Assembly (NCBI GenBank): GCA_964496705.1
Contig: CAZCBJ010000111.1
Location: forward strand, 1 to 11,975
From: CAZCBJ01 sp964496705
GTDB taxonomy: Bacteria > Chloroflexota > Anaerolineae > Anaerolineales > Anaerolineaceae
DNA: 11,975 bases
Direction: 5' to 3'
Shown here one piece after another: positions 1 through 6,166 of the stretch. Under the pieces are notes generated by a model. That model was given only the letters and a program-made list of their open reading frames with translations, was not told the DNA's origin and did not search any database. A program made the position numbers and the translations under genes. The stretch's first letter is position 1. Each line of letters opens with the position of its first letter.

Positions 1-2
1 CT

Positions 3-932
3 GCTGATTATCCTGACCTGCTGGTGGGGTTGAACCAACCGGATGATGCAGCCGTCTGGCGGGTGGACGCCGACCGGGCAATTGTGGTGACCACCGATTT
101 CTTCACCCCGGTGGTGGATGATCCCTACGATTACGGCGCGATTGCGGCAGCCAATTCATTGTCTGATGTGTATGCCATGGGCGGTGAGCCTTTTCTGGCG
201 TTGAATATGGCAGCGCTGCCGCCCAACCTGCCGGTGGTGATGATGACCGAATTGCTGCGCGGCGGGGCAGAAAAAGCCCGCGAGGCGGGGGTGGTCATCG
301 CGGGCGGACACACCATCCAGGATAAAGAGCCCAAATACGGCTTGATCGTGATCGGCTGGGCGCATCCCGCACAGATGATCGTCAAGGGCGGCGCACTTCC
401 GGGCGACCGGCTGGTGATCACCAAACCGCTGGGATTTGGGGTGACCACCACCGCGCTCAAGCGCGGGCAGGCTGAGCCCGGGGATGTGGCTGAAGCGGTG
501 GGATGGATGAAGCGCCTCAACCGGGACGCTTCGCAGTTGGCGGTGGCGTGCGGTGTGCGCGGCGGAACGGATATCACCGGGTACAGCTTGCTCGGGCATG
601 GGCTGGAAATGGCGCAGGCGTCGCAGGTCGGTTTACGCCTGGTCCTGCAAAAAATCCCGATGATTTCCTGCGCGCGCAAATATGCCAGCGCCTGGACCTT
701 CCCCGGCGGAGCGGCGGATAACCGCCTGTTTTTTGGGCAGGATGTGCGCTTCGCTGAAAACATAGAAGAAAGCGAGCAGATGCTGTTGTTTGATCCCCAG
801 ACCAGCGGCGGGCTGCTGCTGGCGGTGCCTCAAAAGCGGTTGGCTGAGTTCATGCAGCGCGCTGCCGGGCAGGATATCCCTGTATGGGAGATCGGCGAGG
901 TGGTCGAGGGTAGCGGCATTGAGGTCTGCTGA
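3..932 (+). CDS. selD: Selenide, water dikinase (selenophosphate synthetase), 5'-truncated by the window edge
   Basis: SelD uses ATP and selenide to make selenophosphate, the selenium donor for selenocysteine and for 2-selenouridine in tRNA; it is a cytosolic dimer. The open frame runs in from the left edge. The residues before the GTG at 24 (ADYPDLL, then VGLNQPDDAAV) already match the family block that reads NLLVG...DDAAVY in E. coli, so that GTG is internal and the true start lies outside the window. About 309 residues are visible of a family length near 345. Recognisable blocks follow in order: TTDFFTPVVDDPYDYG, SDVYAMGG, AGGHTI, TKPLGFGVTTTA, TGYSLLGHGLEMA and DPQTSGGLLLAV. The N-terminal catalytic Cys/Sec and Lys are not visible, so I cannot say whether this is a selenoprotein. 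The presence of selD implies selenium use, but no other selenium gene is in view. The gene ends in TGA at 930-932, 18 bases before the next start. Confidence 0.95.
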   Translation, partial: ADYPDLLVGLNQPDDAAVWRVDADRAIVVTTDFFTPVVDDPYDYGAIAAANSLSDVYAMGGEPFLALNMAALPPNLPVVMMTELLRGGAEKAREAGVVIAGGHTIQDKEPKYGLIVIGWAHPAQMIVKGGALPGDRLVITKPLGFGVTTTALKRGQAEPGDVAEAVGWMKRLNRDASQLAVACGVRGGTDITGYSLLGHGLEMAQASQVGLRLVLQKIPMISCARKYASAWTFPGGAADNRLFFGQDVRFAENIEESEQMLLFDPQTSGGLLLAVPQKRLAEFMQRAAGQDIPVWEIGEVVEGSGIEVC

Positions 933-938
933 AGCAGC

Positions 939-944
939 GAGGAG
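939..944 (+). promoter_or_regulatory. Ribosome binding site of the methyltransferase gene
   Basis: GAGGAG lies six bases before the ATG at 951 and only three before the GTG at 948. The spacing favours ATG 951 as the start. Confidence 0.6.
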
Positions 945-950
945 CGTGTG

Positions 951-1712
951 ATGCAGGGATATGGGGCTGCGTTTGCCAGGGTATATCACCACTTATGGGG
1001 CGATTTTGCGCGGCAGATAGCTCCAGTTTTGCGCACGTTCTATGAAGCGACCACCATCGGCCAGATGGATCATTCCTTGCTGGATGTGTGCTGCGGCACG
1101 GGGGTGCTGGCTGGACATTTCCTGGAGCACGGCTACCGTGTGGTGGGGCTGGATCTTTCGGCGGCCATGCTGGATTATGCCCGCGCAAACACGGAGTCGT
1201 ATACCGAGACGGGTCAGGCTTACTGGCTGCAGGCAGATGCAGCCAGTTTTGACCTGGTGGAGCGTTTTGGTCTGGCGGTTTCCACCTTTGACGCGCTAAA
1301 CCACTTGCCCGATATCACCGCGCTGAGAGGATGTATCCAGTGCGTGTATCGGACGCTGCTGGAAGACGGCTGGTTTCTCTTTGATCTTAATACTCGTCTG
1401 GGTTTACGCACCTTATGGAACAGCATGCATGTGCGCGAACAAGAAGATTACCTTTTGGTCGAACGAAGCATTTACGATGAAGATGCTGAGCGGGGGTTAA
1501 TGCGGGTGTCAGGATTCTGGCGCACCGAAGGCGGTCTGTTTGAGCGCTTTGAAGAGGTGGTTTACAATACGGCATTCCCGCTGGATGAGGTGCAAAAAAT
1601 TTTATACGACACGGGTTTTCGCAGCGCTTTTTTCACCCGCCGTCAGGATCTGACCACGCCTGTCCAGGATGCGGAGCGCGAAGGGCGCGTCTTTGTCATC
1701 GCCCACAAGTGA
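951..1712 (+). CDS. Class I SAM-dependent methyltransferase, substrate unknown
   Basis: A 253-residue Rossmann-fold methyltransferase that should transfer a methyl group from S-adenosylmethionine; the acceptor cannot be read from the sequence. Motif I is DVCCGTG at residues 45-51, the acidic residue ending strand 2 is Asp68 in VVGLDLS, a QADAASFDL segment near 94 fits the adenine-binding region, and STFDALNHL at 111-119 plus LFDLNT near 143 fit strands 4 and 5. No signal peptide or membrane segment is seen, so it should be cytosolic. The ATG at 951 is chosen over the adjacent GTG because of Shine-Dalgarno spacing. The gene follows selD by 18 bases and lies in the same reading frame, separated by one TGA; a shared transcript is likely. 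The C-terminal half (about 155-253) probably holds the acceptor pocket and is less conserved. A link to selenium metabolism, such as selenium methylation, is possible from position alone but nothing in the sequence supports it specifically. Confidence 0.85.
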   Translation: MQGYGAAFARVYHHLWGDFARQIAPVLRTFYEATTIGQMDHSLLDVCCGTGVLAGHFLEHGYRVVGLDLSAAMLDYARANTESYTETGQAYWLQADAASFDLVERFGLAVSTFDALNHLPDITALRGCIQCVYRTLLEDGWFLFDLNTRLGLRTLWNSMHVREQEDYLLVERSIYDEDAERGLMRVSGFWRTEGGLFERFEEVVYNTAFPLDEVQKILYDTGFRSAFFTRRQDLTTPVQDAEREGRVFVIAHK

Positions 1713-1744
1713 TCTGTCAATCCACACATTCAAGAAAACAAACC

Positions 1745-1750
1745 GGGAGA
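1745..1750 (+). promoter_or_regulatory. Ribosome binding site of the gamma-glutamyltransferase gene
   Basis: GGGAGA sits five bases before the ATG at 1756. It decides the start against the longer open frame that begins at 1669 inside the methyltransferase gene. Confidence 0.65.
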
Positions 1751-1755
1751 ACAAA

Positions 1756-3387
1756 ATGGACGAATTGTCTTTTAATTCCTACCGCAGCGCAGTGTTGGGG
1801 CGCGGGGGTATGGCTGCAGCTTCTCAACCCTTGGCCGTGGCAGCCGGTTTGGAGGTGTTGGCGAAGGGCGGGAATGCTGCGGATGCGGCGGTGGCGGTGG
1901 CGGCGGGGTTGAACCTCACCGAGCCGGCTTCCACCGGACTGGGCGGGGATTGTTTTGCGCTGTATTTCGACGCCGCCAGCCGGCAGGTGACTGGACTGAA
2001 CGGATCCGGGCGCGCGCCGCGCGCGCTGACGCTGGAGCGCATCCAGCGGGAGGGCTTCAGCGACCGCCTGCCGTCGTTTCACCCCTACACGGTCACCGTG
2101 CCCGGGGCGTGCGCGGGCTGGTTTGACCTGATCGAACGACACGGACGTTTGCCGATGAGCTCGATCCTTGCTCCGGTGATACGCATGGCCGAGGAAGGCT
2201 TCCCGGTGGCGCCGTTGACCGCGTTGAGCTGGCGACATTCGGCGCATGAGCAACTGGCCAGCGCCGTGAACGGGATCGAAATGACCCTCAACGGCCGCGG
2301 GCCTCAGGCGGGAGAAATTTTCAGAAATCCCGGCCTTGCGCGCAGCCTGCAGCGCATTGCCGAGGGCGGCAAGGCTGCCTTCTATCAGGGTGAGATCGCC
2401 GAGGCGATTGTCGCCGTGCTTAAAGAGGCGGGCGGATGTATGAGCATGGAGGACCTGGCCGATCACACCAGCACCTGGGTGGAACCCATCTCGACCACCT
2501 ATCGCGGATTGCGCATTTTTGAGATCCCGCCTAATGGGCAGGGGATCACCGCCTTGATCGCATTGAATATTCTGGAGGGCTTCGATCTGGCAGATACACC
2601 GCGCCTCTCCGCGCAGCGCCTGCACCTGGAAATTGAGGCGATGCGTCTGGCGTTCGCCGATTCGCGTTATTATGTCGCCGATCCCGCGCTGACTGCCGTG
2701 CCGGTGGAAGCACTGCTCTCAAAGGATTATGCCGCCGAGCGGCGCAAGTTGATCAACCTGCGCCGCGCCAACCCGGCGGTGCAAGTTGGCTTACCCAATG
2801 CCGGACACGATACGGTCTATTTCTGCACTGTGGATGCGGATGGAAATGCTTGTTCTTTCATCAATAGTAATTATTACGGCTTCGGCTCAGGCATCGTCCC
2901 GCGCGGGTATGGATTTGTCCTGCAGAATCGCGGGTTGGGCTTTAGCCTGGATGCGAGCATGCCCAATGTGGTGGCGCCGGGCAAGCGCCCTTACCACACC
3001 ATCATCCCTGGCATGGCGGTGTATGCCGACAGCGGCGCGTTGTATGCGCCCTTTGGGGTGATGGGCGGATTCATGCAGCCGCAGGGTCACACCCAGGTGA
3101 TCATCGCCATGCTGGATGACGGATTGGACCCGCAGCAAGCGCTCAATCAGCCGAGGTTTTGCGTGGATGGTGAGTTCCAAAATGGGCCGGTTTTACTGGA
3201 AGAGGGCGTATCCTTCCAGACGCTGGCTGACCTGGCCAATATGGGGCACGCCGTGCGTCCGGTCAGCGGTCACGGGCGGGGCGTTTTCGGGCGCGGTCAG
3301 ATAATCCGCCGCGATCCGCAGACCGGCGTGCTGTGGGGCGGCAGCGACCCGCGCTCGGACGGCTGTGTGATGGGGCTGATCAAATAA
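1756..3387 (+). CDS. Gamma-glutamyltransferase family protein (YwrD-like, cytoplasmic type)
   Basis: A 543-residue Ntn-hydrolase of the gamma-glutamyltransferase family. Family members are made as one chain that cleaves itself; the new N-terminal Thr of the small subunit then attacks gamma-glutamyl bonds such as that of glutathione. The predicted nucleophile is Thr353 in HDTVYFCTVDADGNA, which aligns with Thr391 of E. coli GGT (TTHYSVVDKDGNA). The large subunit shows GGNAADAAVA (38-47), GLGGDCF (61-67) and GSGRAP (83-88), whose Arg86 aligns with the substrate-carboxylate arginine. The small subunit shows GFGSGIV (375-381), KRPYHTIIPGM (410-420) and GVMGGFMQPQGH (434-445). The last two blocks are typical of the YwrD-like branch rather than classical secreted GGT, which has a Ser-Ser pair and a GG-arginine motif there. 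No signal peptide is present, in line with a cytoplasmic enzyme. Substrate could be glutathione, another gamma-glutamyl compound or a beta-lactam-like amide. The start is set by the ribosome site at 1745. The stop overlaps polA tail to tail. Confidence 0.92.
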   Translation: MDELSFNSYRSAVLGRGGMAAASQPLAVAAGLEVLAKGGNAADAAVAVAAGLNLTEPASTGLGGDCFALYFDAASRQVTGLNGSGRAPRALTLERIQREGFSDRLPSFHPYTVTVPGACAGWFDLIERHGRLPMSSILAPVIRMAEEGFPVAPLTALSWRHSAHEQLASAVNGIEMTLNGRGPQAGEIFRNPGLARSLQRIAEGGKAAFYQGEIAEAIVAVLKEAGGCMSMEDLADHTSTWVEPISTTYRGLRIFEIPPNGQGITALIALNILEGFDLADTPRLSAQRLHLEIEAMRLAFADSRYYVADPALTAVPVEALLSKDYAAERRKLINLRRANPAVQVGLPNAGHDTVYFCTVDADGNACSFINSNYYGFGSGIVPRGYGFVLQNRGLGFSLDASMPNVVAPGKRPYHTIIPGMAVYADSGALYAPFGVMGGFMQPQGHTQVIIAMLDDGLDPQQALNQPRFCVDGEFQNGPVLLEEGVSFQTLADLANMGHAVRPVSGHGRGVFGRGQIIRRDPQTGVLWGGSDPRSDGCVMGLIK

Positions 3388-6151
3388 CGCGCATTTCGCC
3401 CCAGTTGTCTCCGCTGCGAGCTTCGGTCAGCAGCGGGATGCTGAGGGTGTAGGCGTTTTCCATCACCTCGCAAACGCAGGGCGCGGTGCGGGTCAGTTCC
3501 TCATCAGGACATTCCAGCACCAGCTCGTCATGCACCTGCAAGAGCAGCTTGGCATTCAATCCAGCGGCTTTCAATGCCGGCGGCACGCGGATCATGGCGA
3601 TCTTCATGATGTCAGCCGCGCTGCCCTGGATGGGAGCATTGATGGCTTCGCGTTCTTCGCGCGCGCGGACATTCTGATTGCTCATGGTTTGCAGGTTGGG
3701 AAAATAGCGCCGCCTGCCGAGCAGGGTTTCCACATATCCTTGCTGGGTGGCCAGGCGGCGGATGCCGTCGAGGTAGGCTTTGACGCCGGGAAATTGCTGG
3801 AAATAGGCGCGCACAAAATTCTCGGCCTCAGCCAGCGTCAGGTCGGTGGAGCGGCTCAGGCCAAAAGCGCTCATGCCGTAGATCAAACCAAAATTAATCG
3901 TCTTGGCGTGCCGGCGCTGTTCCTTGGTGACCTGCTCCAGCGGAATGGCGTAGATGGCAGCCGCGGTGGCGGTGTGGATATCCAGCCCGGCGTGGAAGGC
4001 AGCCAGCATGGATTCATCTCCCGACATGTGCGCGGCTAGGCGCAGCTCGATCTGCGAGTAATCCACCGACAGCAACACTTGACCCGGGCCGGCGATGAAC
4101 GCCCGCCGCACACGGCGGCCAATATCGGTGCGGGTGGGGATATTTTGCAGGTTTGGATCCGAAGAAGCCAGCCGTCCGGTGACCGATCCGGTTTGACTGA
4201 AGGAGGTGTGCACCCGCCCGGTGGTCGGGTTGATCTGCTGGGGCAGCGCGTCCAGGTAGGTGGATTTGAGCTTGGACAGCTCGCGATATTCCAGCATCCA
4301 GTCCACCACGACATGTTTCCCGCGCAGCTCCTCCAACACCTCTGCGGAGGTGGAATAATGACCGCTGGCGGTTTTATTGCGCGGATCGGGGGGCTGCAAA
4401 GCGAGGGTTTCGAACAACACCTTTGAAAGTTGCTGGGTGGAGTTAAGGTTGAAAGCATACCCCACCCGGGCATACATGTCCTGCTCAATCTGGCTGAGTC
4501 TTTCCTGCAGCTCGGCAGACATGCCGTTGAGAAAGGCTGTATCCAGGCGGATGCCGGTCTGCTCCATGCTGCACAGAACCGGAATGAGGGGCAATTCGAT
4601 TTCCGCGAACAGTGTCGCGGCATGCCGGTCGCGCATGCGCTTTTCCAGCACCGGCATCAGTCGCAGGGTCACTTCGGCATCTGCAGCGGCGTAAGCGGCA
4701 GTCTTCTCAATGGGAACCTCCGCCATGCTGATTTGATTTTTGCCTTTGCCGATCAAATCTTCGATGTGGGTCATTTGCAGTCCGAGATGGCTGTCGGCCA
4801 TCTCCTTCAACCCCAGGCGGCGCGTGCCGGGATCCACCAGCCATTCGGCAATCATGGTATCAAAGGCCAGATTGGCGGGTGACAGGCCGGCGCGTTCCAA
4901 CACCAGCACATCGAATTTCAAGTTGTGCCCGATGAAGCGCTTGCCGGCGTCGTTGAAGATGGGCTGCAAAGCGCTCCTAACCTCCCCCAGGCTGAGCTGC
5001 TCGCCGGAAGAATGACCGATGGGAATATAATACCCTTCGCCCGGCGCGACAGCCAGCGAGATGCCGACCAGCTCGCAGCGCAGCGCATTGGTGGAGGTGG
5101 TTTCGGTATCCACAGCGATCAGCGGGCTGTCGGTCAGCTTGCGCACCAACGCCTGCAGTTTGGCGCGGCTGTTTACCACCTCGTAATCACCTGCCAGCGC
5201 AGGCGCTTCGCCCACCCGGGGGATGTTGGTCTCAAACAGGGAGAGCTGTTGGTCTACAGCGGGTTTCTCGCTCCGCGAAAAGCTGCGCAGACGATCAGAC
5301 AGTGAGCGGAACTCCAGCTCGCGGAACAACTGCTCGACATCCGCCACATTAATGTGATCGGTGTGGGCATCTTCCAATTTCAGCGTGATTTGCACATCGG
5401 TGCGGATGGTAGCCAGGTCGCGGCTGAGGAAGGCGGCATCGCGCCCTGCCTCCAGCCGATCGCGCACCCGGCCTGGAATCTGGGCAAGGTTGGCATAAAT
5501 GGCTTCGAGGGTGGAATAGGTTTCCAGTAATTGGACAGCGGTTTTCTCGCCCACGCCCAAAACGCCGGGGATGTTATCCGACTTGTCGCCCACCAGCCCT
5601 TTGTAATCCGGCACCTGATGGGGAAACACACCCAGAAAAGCTTTGACATCTTCCGGTTTGTAATCTTTTGCCTCGGATAATTTTCCTCCGGCCAGATTGA
5701 CGAAAATACGTTCATCCACCAATTGCAGCAGGTCGCGGTCGCCGGTGATGATTTTTACTCCCATCCCCTGAGCAGCCGCCTGGCGGGCGATGGAACCCAG
5801 CACGTCATCCGCTTCGAAGCCTTCTTTTTCCAGCCGCGGGAAGTGAAAGGCATCCACCAACTGGCGGATGCGCGACATTTGAATTTGCAGGTCGTCCGGC
5901 ATCTTGGCGCGAGTGGCTTTGTATTCGGGGAAAAGGTCATCGCGGAAGGTTTTGCCGGTATCAAATGCCACCGCCAGATACTCCGGTCGTTCTTCGGTCA
6001 GCAGGCGCAGGAGGACACTGGCGAATCCATACACACCGGCGGTGGGTTCGCCAGCCTGGGTATGCCAGCGGTCGCCGCCGCTGACGGTGAGGGCAAAATA
6101 GGTGCGGTAGGCCAGCGCATGGCCATCGATCAGGTATAAGATGGGGGGCAT
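3380..6151 (-). CDS. polA: DNA polymerase I
   Basis: Full-length 923-residue Pol I (E. coli 928), the replication and repair polymerase that removes RNA primers and fills gaps. The 5'-nuclease domain (about 1-290) has LIDGHALAYR, AFDTGKTFRDDLFPEYKATR, FEADDVL (112-118), ITGDRDLLQL and GDKSDNIPGV (188-197). The 3'-5' exonuclease domain (about 320-505) keeps all its acidic residues: DTET with Asp348 and Glu350, NLKFD with Asp414, and YAAAD with Tyr487 and Asp491. Proofreading is therefore predicted active, which is not true of every bacterial Pol I. The polymerase domain (about 520-923) has motif A DYSQIELR (Asp697), motif B RRHAKTINFGLIYG (Lys750, Phe754, Tyr758) and motif C QVHDELV (Asp875). 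Between the nuclease domains lies QLSLF (302-306), a canonical beta-clamp-binding pentapeptide. GAAAGG (revcomp of 6158-6163) is spaced six bases from the ATG. The upstream gene ends 15 bases before the start, suggesting co-transcription; the last 8 bases overlap the convergent GGT gene. Confidence 0.98.
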   Translation of the reverse strand: MPPILYLIDGHALAYRTYFALTVSGGDRWHTQAGEPTAGVYGFASVLLRLLTEERPEYLAVAFDTGKTFRDDLFPEYKATRAKMPDDLQIQMSRIRQLVDAFHFPRLEKEGFEADDVLGSIARQAAAQGMGVKIITGDRDLLQLVDERIFVNLAGGKLSEAKDYKPEDVKAFLGVFPHQVPDYKGLVGDKSDNIPGVLGVGEKTAVQLLETYSTLEAIYANLAQIPGRVRDRLEAGRDAAFLSRDLATIRTDVQITLKLEDAHTDHINVADVEQLFRELEFRSLSDRLRSFSRSEKPAVDQQLSLFETNIPRVGEAPALAGDYEVVNSRAKLQALVRKLTDSPLIAVDTETTSTNALRCELVGISLAVAPGEGYYIPIGHSSGEQLSLGEVRSALQPIFNDAGKRFIGHNLKFDVLVLERAGLSPANLAFDTMIAEWLVDPGTRRLGLKEMADSHLGLQMTHIEDLIGKGKNQISMAEVPIEKTAAYAAADAEVTLRLMPVLEKRMRDRHAATLFAEIELPLIPVLCSMEQTGIRLDTAFLNGMSAELQERLSQIEQDMYARVGYAFNLNSTQQLSKVLFETLALQPPDPRNKTASGHYSTSAEVLEELRGKHVVVDWMLEYRELSKLKSTYLDALPQQINPTTGRVHTSFSQTGSVTGRLASSDPNLQNIPTRTDIGRRVRRAFIAGPGQVLLSVDYSQIELRLAAHMSGDESMLAAFHAGLDIHTATAAAIYAIPLEQVTKEQRRHAKTINFGLIYGMSAFGLSRSTDLTLAEAENFVRAYFQQFPGVKAYLDGIRRLATQQGYVETLLGRRRYFPNLQTMSNQNVRAREEREAINAPIQGSAADIMKIAMIRVPPALKAAGLNAKLLLQVHDELVLECPDEELTRTAPCVCEVMENAYTLSIPLLTEARSGDNWGEMRVI
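3411..3436. other. Stable hairpin with a UUCG tetraloop at the 3' junction of GGT and polA
   Basis: CCGCTGC (3411-3417) pairs with GCAGCGG (3430-3436). Inside, GA/TC and a C-UUCG-G tetraloop (3421-3426) can extend the stem around two single-base bulges. On the plus strand it starts 24 bases after the GGT stop and could mark or protect the GGT mRNA 3' end. No T-run follows, so it is not a classical intrinsic terminator, and it lies inside the polA coding region. Confidence 0.25.
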
Positions 6152-6166
6152 AGGCTGCCTTTCAGG

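Noticed and set aside
24..932. GTG at 24 as the start of selD.
   Set aside because: The frame is open to the left edge and the upstream residues match the conserved SelD block, so the GTG is an internal Val codon.
930..971. The TGA ending selD is in frame with the methyltransferase start, so UGA read as selenocysteine would fuse the two proteins; a 5-bp stem (934-938 with 966-970) lies downstream.
   Set aside because: SelD ends at its normal C-terminal length here, the stem is short with a 27-base loop unlike a bacterial SECIS, and a good Shine-Dalgarno and ATG follow. It is an ordinary stop.
1669..1755. A longer GGT protein starting at 1669 inside the methyltransferase gene.
   Set aside because: The extra residues match nothing in the family and overlap another gene; ATG 1756 has a well-spaced ribosome site.
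1717..2625. A 302-codon open frame antisense to the GGT gene.
   Set aside because: Composition is Arg/His/Gln-rich with no recognisable motif, as expected for a shadow frame in GC-rich DNA opposite a strongly conserved gene.
3530..4882. Several plus-strand open frames of 100-170 codons opposite polA.
   Set aside because: All lie under strongly conserved PolA domains and show no motif; they are shadows.
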